The notes under the pieces: generated by a model
Told to the model about the DNA's origin: nothing
Databases searched by the model: none
What the model saw: the letters and a program-made list of their open reading frames with translations, nothing else
Assembly: GCA_963576565.1 (NCBI GenBank)
Contig: OY755047.1
Location: forward strand, 24,683,171-24,747,170
DNA from: Aspidapion aeneum
Taxonomy: Eukaryota > Arthropoda > Insecta > Coleoptera > Brentidae
DNA: 64,000 nt
Direction: 5' to 3'
In this document: positions 55,261-64,000 of the stretch, piece by piece
How the letters are laid out: each line of letters opens with the position of its first letter
Numbering within the stretch: the stretch's first letter is position 1
Made by a program: the position numbers and the translations under genes

Positions 55261-55642
55261 TTTGTGTAGAGCTGTGTATTATAGTCAACTGCTGATTCGC
55301 ACCCTGTATAGAAAATGTGGTGCCAGGTTATTAGCAATGCATGGAATAAGGAAATCATCTTGCCCTTGTCTGCATCTATATAATCAACACCGAGCCGAAG
55401 CGAAGGGAGGAGAGAATAATAGGAATTGTTGCATTGTGTAAAAAAGAGTGTGAAATGGGGACATCATTTTCAGTTGAGATAATTTTAAAGAATAGAGACT
55501 TATTGGAATAACGCCAGGCAGTAATAATATCAGGCAGTATTTTGAGAGATTTACATATAATTAATAAATAACATATAATTTTTTAAATTTATATAATTAA
55601 TAAATTTAACATTTCTCCAGTTGAAAAAAACCCCTTAAACCA

Positions 55643-55675
55643 ACCGAACCGAACCGAACCGAACCGAACCGGACG
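55643..55675. repeat. CCGAA pentanucleotide array
   Basis: About six AACCG/CCGAA units, complementary in sequence to the TTCGG array at 15619-15690. Confidence 0.85.
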
Positions 55676-55959
55676 AAAACCAGCTAAAAAGTGTTGTCTA
55701 ACGATTTCTTGTCGCTTGCCGTTGATTGGTTTGAACTCGAAGCCTTCTCGCTTTCGCGAGAAAGAGATCGACTGTGCTTTAAACGTTCCAAATAAAGAAA
55801 CAAAATACCAGCGTAATCCAACGATGTGTGGACCCGTTAGAAATTAAAACTGCAAACTGTGTGTTTTTTCAAAATTGAAAATAGTTTAGTAAATTTGTTT
55901 CTAGTAACAAAATATAAATTTATGTGATGTTAGTGACACAAAGGATATTAGATGAATAC

Positions 55960-56620
55960 AGCTTTTATTAAAATATAACGAACCTGAAAATATGCCACAA
56001 AACAAATCGTTGCGTAGCCATAAATTTTACTTGTTCCTAACTTAGTCAAAGATTGAGGTTAAGTTTTAGTTTTTAGTTAGTCTCGCCTTCTATGTTCCTA
56101 TATGCAAAATATAAAAGACAACCCATGTATCGAAAAGTCGCAAGTGCACATCAACGCATCATTTTCGCTAGCCGCCTGTTCATTGGATAAACGCCACTGC
56201 GAGGCCGGCGCCGGCGTGCTCTTTTCTTTCCTTGCCTAACACACTTTGATCATATACTTTATCTCATGCATTCGTGATTTGTCTATTAAGGAATTGGATT
56301 AGAACAACCTGTCTTGAGAAAGATTGAAAAAACAAGCTTAAGTGAGAGAAGCGTCGATATAGAAATCCGTGACAAATCAAAATTACAATGACTGTTTTTT
56401 AAAAATTTAAAATAGTTTGTTAAATATGTCTCCTGTTATATAAATATAATTTTTTATAATTTTTTTTATGTCAGAATATTATCAGATTAGCCGAATAGAA
56501 CTTTTATATAAATACACCGAGTCCTGAAAATCAATCTAAAAACCTGTTGCTAGGTTGCCATAAATTTTATTTGTTCATAACCTAGTCTTGCATGTAATTA
56601 ATGCCTGTTGATGCAGAAAA
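55960..56620. repeat. Dispersed repeat, copies 2 and 3
   Basis: Two relatives of the 13165-13310 repeat lie at about 55960-56060 and 56505-56620, in the same orientation. Key shared phrases are CCTGAAAA, GCCATAAATTTTA and, in copy 3, ACCTAGTCTTGCATGTAA. Confidence 0.6.
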
Positions 56621-56730
56621 CACAATTAAAATTAAAATATATGAAAACTTCTAAATGGCAAAAAAACCTTTAATCTTTAAATCCCATTTTGATATACTAG
56701 CTAAAGAAAAAAAATTGAAGAAAAACTTAC

Positions 56731-56977
56731 CTGGATGTTTAGAAACATTGTTGTTAGGTTGGCCGCTAGAACTGGAAGTGGTGGCTTTTCTCCCAATGCG
56801 TCCCTTGAGACATGGAAATACTTGCAATATGGCGCACAATCCGTCCCTGAATCTGCCATTCATGTTGCAGTAGATGATGGGGTTGTAGCAGGAGTGCGAC
56901 ATTGCCAGAGCATGTAGACCAAAGTACAGATATGGCAACCATTTTTGAGGAATCAGATTAGGGTTGTGTACGATTTT
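56731..56977 (-). CDS. GPCR exon, extracellular loop 3, TM7 and start of C-tail
   Basis: The acceptor is ttatag and the donor gtaagt on the minus strand; it begins in phase 0 and ends with one base of a split codon. It encodes KIVHNPNLIPQKWLPYLYFG, then LHALAMSHSCYNPIIYC and a tail with CLKGRIGRK (possible palmitoylation cysteine and basic patch) and a TTSSSSG run that could be phosphorylated. Confidence 0.9.
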
Positions 56978-59900
56978 CTATAAGGAAATAAGATTATTAG
57001 AAAATGTTTATGATCTTTGCGTGGTGTTTAACGGCTTTCCCGAGCGTGCGGTAAAGTATGATTTTACGCACTAGTTGCAGTGGCGCACCCAGGAATATGT
57101 CTTGTGGGGGGCGAGGCTTCTTGGGGGGGCCAAAGCCTCATGAAGTCGTATTTTATGCTATTTTATCTTTTTATTCATGAAATATGTGGAAAATATCTAA
57201 AAAAATCTTAGGCTTGGCGTATAGGTAACTTTACTGCACTAGTGTGGAAAAGTAACTTTACTACAGTAGTGTAAAAAAATTACTATACTTGAGCGGAAAA
57301 TTGCACTTTCCGAAAGCCTCTTAGAAAAATAACTATAACACCTGTTTACACAACATAAATATCCAAAAAAAAAAAAAAATCCTTAAAAAAAAAACTTTTA
57401 AAGGTAGTCCCAAATGAATTAAATTGGCCAAAGTCTTTATTTCCGCTGATGATTTAAGCTCTAGCTCTATCTCTATGCCAACGACAAAACTTTTGGTGAC
57501 TTACAAAATGCATTATATTATGAGAATTTGCCATTAATATCTGCATTGACATATGTCAGAGATCAGTGGCGTTACTGCATACATATACTACAAGCATGGA
57601 AGCACCCAGGGGTAGAGGCCCGGGGCCCGGACTCTCCCAAAACCAAGATTTTTCCCACATATTTCATGAATAAAAAGAAAAAATGGCATAAAATACGACA
57701 TCATCATGGGGCCTCGCCCCCCTACCTTCCCCAGAGGCCTTAGACAAATTCCTGGTTATCAAATATCAAAATAAAATAATCTAACAAAAAATTACAAAGC
57801 CCCCACAAATTTTTTGTAGCTATTTGGCTTTGCTTACAAGAGGTAACTAGCGAAAAAAAACAAGATACATTTTTTTTGGTACCAATTAATCTGCATTTTT
57901 TTATATTATGTAAATATTCGATAAAACATTTACTGAATTCTGGAAAAGCTAAACCTTTGCTTTTAAAGGAGTCGATTTTCCATAAATTTGCTAATTAGTA
58001 GATTTAAACTTTTATGAGCAGAATTTAGAATTTTTTTAACGAAGCAACGCACACGCATTCATGGGAGACACGAATATTCGTGAGCATGAGAGGCGAGCAA
58101 ACCACGCGATGCATTCTGGTTCTGACTCTCTCACTCTTACAGTACAAGCGGTCTGCAGGAATCAAAAGGGCGCATCCTTTTAAAATCCCATAAGCGATAG
58201 TAGAAACTACATTCAAGAAAATCATAATGAATGACAATAGGACAATATTAGATGAGGAATGCGCCATAAGGCACTATCTGCAATTAATGGACATATGTTT
58301 TTCGCAATATCTAAAATATTTTAAAAACATGCCGTCACAGATTACTAACCACAGAATTAATTTAATTAGTCTACTGTGCATGCCGTTCTGCATAATTTTG
58401 TTGGATATGTCATGATTGAGTAATTATTATTTTTTATTTGTCAGACACACTGTCTTTATTGTATTACAATCTAGTCAATAAGACTAATTAGCAATTTTGA
58501 TTTAATTTAATTTACTAGAAAAGTTAGATTTAATCTTATGATTTCCTTAACAGTTCTCCCAGCTTGGCTTCATCTGTGACTGACATTTGTCTTGTGTAGA
58601 TACAGTAGCGTAGCGTGGGGGGTTTGTGGCCCCCCCCCCCCCGTCCGAAGGTACTGGCTCCCCATGGGAGTCCTAAGCGCCCTAAGCTTTATTAAGTAGC
58701 AGGGCCGGCAACGGCAAATTGAGAGGGCGGCAAATGTGTCGCCGACAAAAGAGAGAAACTAAAGACATGATGACCTTTTTTTTTAGTTGCAAGTTTTTTG
58801 ATGGGCGCCCTTAACATGATGACCTTTTGTTTTTTTTTTTTTTTGTTCGCAAGTTTTTGTACCAAGGTGCATTCGCAATGTTTATTAATACTTTATTTTG
58901 AAAACTCTTTAAAACTAGAATATTAGTCTTTTTAGGATAACCACATAGTTGAATAACATGCTCATACTGGTTTCAGTATTTGTCTATAAAGCAGTAACTT
59001 ATTATCAATTGTTAAATTGGACTTTCTCTCAATTAGCCAGTTCATTTTTCTATACCTTATCTCAAGTTCTCCTCTTTTTTTCTTAACATGTGCCTTCTAG
59101 CGTAATTTTGCATCAAGTGTCATATCGAGATATTTTGCCTTATTTGAATATGGTACGGGAATGCTGTTAATTGTGATTTGTATGTGATTTACATTTTTGA
59201 TTTTAAAATCAACATGAATTGATTTCGTTTCATTAAATTTTTTCGCCACTGTTGGTTGTTGCTAAGTGAAAATTTGCTGGCTTTGGGATATCACAAGTGA
59301 ATAATAAGTATAAATAGGGGCCTATTACGCTAATCTGGGGCAAGCCTGCTGGAATTTCTCTTAAATTTGTGTATGAATCTTCCTGTTTTACTATGAAATG
59401 TCTCTCAGAAATGTATGATTCCAAAATGTGAGATTATTGTTTTGGCAGATAACGTTTTAGTTTAAAATTCAGGCCTTTATGTGACACTTTGCAAAAGGAT
59501 TGTGCTTCATCTAGAGTTATTAGAATGCCTACATTATATGCACGTCACTGCCAGAGATTTATATAGAGATGTCCAGCGCGGATTTGAGGAAGGGAGTAAC
59601 GTGGCAATTACAACCCCCTCTAGAAAAAATATAGTTGGACTTTAACAAATATCGAGCTAACCGCATAATTATCCCCTCCTAGCCAAAAAAATTATTACAT
59701 AAGTAGTGTTTCCGTCGACCATTAACACCCCCCCCTCCCCCCTAGATTTTGACCCAGATTCGCGCTTGAGAGGTGCTGCTTAATTTTCTGCCTCAAATAT
59801 TCTGATACGTTTTGATTTTAAATCCGGAGTTCCATGAAAATTGAATCGTTATATTTCACAATGTAATCGCCTTACATTATTATCATTCGGTTATTAGTCA

Positions 59901-62900
59901 CACGTAATAACTTAAATCGAAATAAACGGCCATCCTGACCTGACCTGATGACACTTTCGACACTGTTAGTACCCTTAGGGCCGGTTGCTTATTAGAGGGC
60001 TAGCCCTGACCCGTGGGTTATCTTTGATAGCTGTCTTTTTTTAGCATGTGGTAAACATGTCAGTCATTTCTTTTTTAACCCAGTAACCCTCTATTGAGAA
60101 ACCGGCCCTTAAAGGGTCTAACCTGTCTGGCCAGTTGTGAACCACGTACCTACTGTGTTCGACTCAGATAATAATTTAAATTCTATCTAGTATATAGAAC
60201 CCAGTAGACTTCAAATTATATTTCAGGTCAGAAACTAAGTCATCATGAAATACCACATAATGACAAGGTTGTAGCCTTAGACCACTGATGGATCATAAAC
60301 CTTTTGACATAATCAACAGAGTACAGAGAGCCACAATGTCCCGCACTAGCTGCTAACTCCAAATAGGTACTCCATATACCTAGAGTCCCTGTATGTTGAC
60401 ATATTTGGATATATATTAATATATCCAAATATGTCAACATACTCTATATTATATCAGGGCTATCAAAATGGACGGGCCACGATCCTCCACTTTGTTGACG
60501 TCACATCGGGGGCTGATTTTTTTTTGATGGTCACGTTACGACACAGCTGATTGTCTTTAAAATATTGAAGTTGGAATGACGGTTCATGGATATTTGATTT
60601 TTTTTAAATAAAGCCGTTTTTGAGATTGTTTTTACTTTATTCTGGCAGAACAATTTTTTTTTAATGTATAGTAAGCCCTAATTTTTCATAGCCGCTTCAT
60701 AAGCTCACACAAAACTTAAGTTTAAAGCAGAAGCGAATGTGACAATCACATATGACAAAGTCAAATACATGTCAAATATAACAGTTGGCATGTGGTACAT
60801 GGCGGGTAATTTGAATTCAATATAAGGAATGCTAAATCTTGAAGATTTTAACCTTTTAATCATGTTGCTTCCTTACAAACCTTTGGTGGAATATCGGGAC
60901 GGTGTCTGAGAATATTTCACAGAAATTTTGCGGAAATCTGTAGTGCCATTTTGAAAATATCATAAAAAAACGTCTGACCTCCCATAAGACCCAATGTAAA
61001 ATTCAGCCCCGGAAGAACAGCTGATTTTTTCAGGGTCGTGGCCTCTATTTTTGTGTTGGCCTTGATTATATATATTAATATATCCAAATATGTCAACATA
61101 CAGGGAATCTACATATACCCTGTCCCATGTGGTGATTTCTTGAATGGCCAGGCCACCGAATCCATTCAGAAAATCGCCAGAATAGCCCATCCCCTTTACC
61201 ATAGATGTGTTCTGGTGTGATCTCAAAAGTTAACAGTTTTAATTTCTTTTAGCATACAGGTCAAAGCTTGTCCGTTACCAGACTACCCATTTGATGTTCT
61301 TTCATTTCAAAAAGCCGCACAAAAAACTGGCGCGTGCCACCCTAATCATAATAACCATTTTGGGATTTGCAGGAGTCTATGCAAAAATTGAAAATTTATT
61401 TGTTTTAAGCTTTTATTTAGCATATTTGCTACAATTTTTTCTTAAAAAAACTTAATACTATACTTAAAATTCAAATTTATAAAACAAATAAATAAATAGG
61501 TATAAACTAACACTATATTAATAAAATTTAATAACTTTATATAAATTGTATTGAAAATAAATATTTTTTATACTTTTATAAAATTTTTTTAAATTTGGTT
61601 CATTTTTAATTGATACGTTTAATTTATTGTATTCACTCAATCCTTTTGAAAATATTGATTTTTGAACAACTAATTTTGATGTAGTGCTTAAATGAAAATC
61701 TTCTTTTGTCCGGATATTGTAAGTATGATAATTATAATTTTGATTTATAAATTGTTTTAAGGAATCTGGTAGTAAATTGTTATTAATTTTATAAATAAAA
61801 ATACAAACATTATAAAATATTAAATTTTTTACATTTAGCCAGTTTAATTTCTTTAACATTGTTTTAATGTTGGTATATTTATCTGCATTTAAAATTATTC
61901 TCATTGCACGATTTTGTAAAATTTGTAATTTTTCCAGAATGTCTTCATTAGCTGAATATAAAATAGTTGAGCAATACAAAAAATATGGCAAAATTATTGT
62001 GTTGTATACACATTTTTTTGAGAAAAATGATAAATAATGACTTATTCTTCCTAAATATTCAATTTTTTCTGCTATTTTCGAGATGATATTATCGTAGTAT
62101 AAATTAAACTTTAATTTTGAGTATACTATAATTCCTAGATATTTGAATGAATTCACGATTTCCAATTTTTCATTGTTTATTTGAATTTCTAAATTTAATG
62201 GATTACTTTTCAAATTTATTGTCATACATTTCGTTTTATTAACATTAAACTTTAATTTGTTTGTATTTGACCAATTTAAAACTAATTTTAAGACAGAATT
62301 TAATAAATTAATAATATGTTTCAAAGAATTGCCTTTTAAGTAAATTAACGTATCATCCGCAAACATCTGAATTAAACTATATTTTAAAATGGATGGTAAA
62401 TCATTTATGTCAAGAATAAATAATAAATAACTTCCCTGAGGTACCCCAATTTTGATTTGTTTTTTTTTTTCAAATTTTGGGAAGAATTTCTGTGTTTTAC
62501 GCACGGCTAGGTATACATTATTCTTTAAAGTTAAAGTTTCGAACATACCTTATACCATTCTATAAGTACCTAAACCCTTCTCGAAATATAACAAAGGCTT
62601 TCGAAAGGTACCACCTGCATTCTTTAATACAGGGTCAAACTCATTTTAATATTGTTAGCGGTTGTGTTTATATTACGGATTTCAATTCATATCATTATTA
62701 TAGTGACATTTTCATTATTATTGTGAATAATAACAATTATAAACCAATATATTTTAGTTTGTTTTTATAAGTGAAGACCTAGTAAGTGATATTAATAATG
62801 GCGTTTTGGCGGCCACACCACAAACAAATTTTTGGAGACCATTTAAGGACCAAGAAGGAGAAGAAGTGGTGGTACCATTAAAGTCTGCGGTTTTACAGAA

Positions 62901-63976
62901 GCCAAAGCTTAACCCTAAAAACTAAATGGATCCATGACCGAACTGATACCTTCCTGGCTAGCCTATTATTAAACTTCAAGTGAAATCATGATAATATATT
63001 AGCCTTGAAAACAGTTTTTTAAAATATCTCAGAAACTAAAGCTCCTACGAATTATTGAAGAAAATATAGTCTACTACATTTTGAAAACATTGTATTAAGT
63101 CTATGCTCCATTAAAAAGTTAGCATTTTTTTCTCGAAAATAATACCTTCTCTCTAGGCATTGCTATGCGGGCTAGGAAGGTAAAAATATCCAAAGAGCAA
63201 GGCAAAACTTAAAAACATATTGTACGAGGAAAACTCGAGATATTATTCTTGATATGTATACGCAACTCTCAGTAGAAAATGACGGAAATCGTTCCCGAAT
63301 ATACGAACGTATTACACATATTACAGGGGCAAGCTACATAGTATATAGTACCTATCTATTAATGATTATTATACGCATTAAGCAGCAACTTTTATTAAAC
63401 GTTTTATTTTACTAGATGCTATAACAGTTCCCAGTTCGGCCCATATTCTCTTTTATTTGTTTAGGATTCCTTATCGGGTTTCACAATTCAAATTTTATTT
63501 TTGTTTTTTTGGCAGCTTTTTGAAATGAAAGGACTATACCTATGAGTCGAGGCCCCTTTAGTCGCCTCTTACGACAGGCCTAGGGGTATCTTGGTGCTAT
63601 TCTTATCTCCGGATACCATACGGACCGAACCGGAGCCATTCAATAGATTTTTATTTCAAGGCACGTGATATAAATACACGGATTAGTTTTTACCGAATTT
63701 GAAATTTGGCAAACAGATTTTCTGCAAATTGTTTGGTATAATAACTGGTTTTATTTTAAAATTGGGGATATGATATAATACCAAGTTTTTGTGGCAGATT
63801 TTTGATTAATTTTAGTCAGTCAGTCAATGTTACAATTACATTACATTACATTGAAACAATGTTAACCTAACTTAATTTATTTTAATTGCAAAAAAAATAA
63901 AACTTACCAAAAGCACATTGAATGGCAACCAGCACATCGTATAGACCACAACGACAGTTACCATCATCTTGATCAT
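56731..63976 (-). CDS. Class A neuropeptide GPCR, NPY/RYamide-receptor-like (two exons visible; gene extends both ways)
   Basis: Two minus-strand exons join in frame: 63908-63976 (TM6, with CWLPFN) and 56731-56977 (TM7, with SHSCYNPIIYC). CWLPFN carries the CWxP toggle of rhodopsin-like receptors. NPIIY is the NPxxY switch, and it is followed by an FRDGL helix-8 region and a Ser/Gly/Asn-rich cytoplasmic tail. The LAMSHSCYNPIIYC block and the surrounding residues look like insect neuropeptide Y-type or RYamide receptors, which couple peptide binding to G proteins at the plasma membrane. GPCR identity is secure and the ligand class is inferred. TM1-TM5 lie beyond 64000. The donor after the TM7 exon shows that at least one further C-terminal exon exists below 56725; I could not identify it. 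Confidence 0.88.
57072..57765. mobile_element. hAT-like non-autonomous element in GPCR intron
   Basis: It starts CAGTGGCGCACCCAGGAATA, a hAT-style CAGTGGCG end. The right half is inverted relative to the left: GACGTCGTATTTTATGCxATTTT-like and ATTCATGAAATATGTGG phrases are answered by CCACATATTTCATGAATAAA and ATGGCATAAAATACGACATC, ending AAATTCCTGG. The right end has lost the last part of the TIR. Confidence 0.6.
58610..58860. repeat. Degenerate hAT-like ends and dispersed repeat
   Basis: CAGTAGCGTAGCGTGGGGGG followed by a run of C at about 58632 resembles a degraded hAT terminus. 58690-58850 (GCAGGGCCGGCAACGGC, GAGGGCGGC, ATGATGACCTTTTxxTTTTT) is the inverse of 9360-9470. Confidence 0.5.
58890..59430 (-). 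pseudogene. Jockey-clade LINE reverse transcriptase relic
   Basis: Minus frames: SERHFIVKQEDSYTNLREIP, AGLPQISVIGPYLYLLFTCD (RT block B), then after a frameshift TINSIPVPYSNKAKYLDMTL, RKMNWLIERKSNLTIDNKLL and LYRQILKPV. This is the post-catalytic jockey arrangement (AKYLGxxLD, KxLLYxQILKPVW). The FADD segment is gone and stops are present. Confidence 0.8.
59978..60108. mobile_element. PIF/Harbinger-type MITE with TTA target duplication
   Basis: 131 bp with ends GGGCCGGTTGCTTATTAGAG and its imperfect complement ...AACCGGCCC, flanked by TTA at 59975-59977 and 60109-60111. The TTA duplication and a GGGCC-type end are characteristic of PIF/Harbinger. Confidence 0.82.
60391..60442. repeat. 52-bp palindrome GTATGTTGACATATTTGGAT
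   Basis: Twenty-two-base arms are exact complements around an 8-base AT loop. A half copy (ATATATCCAAATATGTCAAC) recurs at about 61070-61102, each followed by an AGGGAxTCT phrase. Confidence 0.85.
61518..62556 (-). pseudogene. Jockey/CR1-like LINE 3' half, open frame but 5'-truncated
   Basis: 342 codons are open. KIGVPQGSYLLFILDINDLP (RT block B, PQGS), IQMFADDTLIYL (catalytic FADD), LKFNVNKTKCM, SFKYLGIIVYSKLKFNLYYD, then ILPYFLYCSTILY and LQNRAMRIIL. These are the palm-to-thumb and C-terminal parts of a jockey/CR1-like LINE. RT block A and the endonuclease are absent, so it cannot act alone. It is strikingly A/T-rich (Asn, Lys, Ile and Leu dominate) compared with copies 1-3, marking a different family. 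Confidence 0.85.
62949..63181. mobile_element. Non-autonomous DNA element, short inverse copy
   Basis: It starts CCTTCCTGGCTAGCC and ends GGGCTAGGAAGG. Internally it matches the complement of 17586-18100 (ATCATGATAATATATTAGCC, TCGAAAATAATACCTTCTC) with about 280 bp missing. Confidence 0.7.
63545..63600. repeat. Repeat-like block AGTCGCCTCTTACGACAGGC
   Basis: The phrase has a short GTCG...CGAC stem and a TAGGGGTATCTTGGTGCTATTC tail. I recall similar phrases in insect retroelement sequences but cannot assign it, so this is a weak annotation. Confidence 0.25.
63908..63976 (-). CDS. GPCR exon, transmembrane helix 6
   Basis: A 69-base exon (23 codons, phase 0 at both ends) with acceptor gttttag and donor gtaagt on the minus strand. 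It encodes MIKMMVTVVVVYTMCWLPFN followed by VLL, a hydrophobic TM6 with the CWLP toggle motif preceded by basic residues at the cytoplasmic face. Confidence 0.9.
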
Positions 63977-64000
63977 CTAAAACAAAAGAAAGGCTAATTA

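Overview
This is a TE-saturated, AT-rich stretch of an animal nuclear genome, most likely an insect. The evidence is split genes with GT/AG introns, a neuropeptide GPCR, insect-style non-LTR retrotransposons, and many foldback or MITE elements. There are no operons, no ribosome-binding sites and no dense coding. The exact order cannot be read from the sequence; a beetle is only a guess.

I recognise two host genes. (1) A short-chain dehydrogenase/reductase of the retinol dehydrogenase 11-14 type lies on the + strand. Five exons are visible (4842-4936, 11574-11744, 12680-12811, 14764-14921, 18206-18391), phases match at every junction, and the stop is at 18389-18391. The N-terminal exon with the TGxxxGIG motif was not found and is probably upstream of the window. 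(2) A class A neuropeptide GPCR (NPY/RYamide-like) lies on the - strand. Its TM6 exon (63908-63976) and TM7 exon (56731-56977) are separated by a TE-filled 6.9 kb intron, and the gene continues beyond both exons.

The rest is mobile DNA. One CFDP2/RTE-like LINE family is present as an 859-codon open copy (24895-27509) and a decayed copy (40245-42776). Each is 5'-truncated, flanked by a target-site duplication, and tailed with (TA)n. A related LINE (about 30850-33600) ends in (TAG)n. Relics of other LINEs occur near 0.2, 2.6-4.2, 21.6-23.6, 43.1-43.9, 44.4-45.6, 58.9-59.4 and 61.5-62.5 kb. Class II material includes a degraded Crypton-type tyrosine recombinase (50.93-51.98 kb), a HARBI1/PIF-Harbinger-like split ORF head-to-head with it, and a TTA-flanked Harbinger-type MITE. 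There is also a TA-flanked mariner/pogo-like element, a hAT-like element interrupted by the LINE, a foldback element with an 8-bp duplication, and a candidate element carrying a conserved arthropod ORF between inverted arrays of a short motif (47.63-49.33 kb).

The most striking structure is the number of long palindromes (380-780 bp), two of them inside SDR introns. There are also very small hairpin insertions: a 46-bp hairpin with a 10-bp duplication at 29.6 kb, and three 34-41-bp GCTCAC...GTGAGC palindromes, two of them bounded by TA. No bacterial-type system, CRISPR array, true tRNA or rRNA gene was found.
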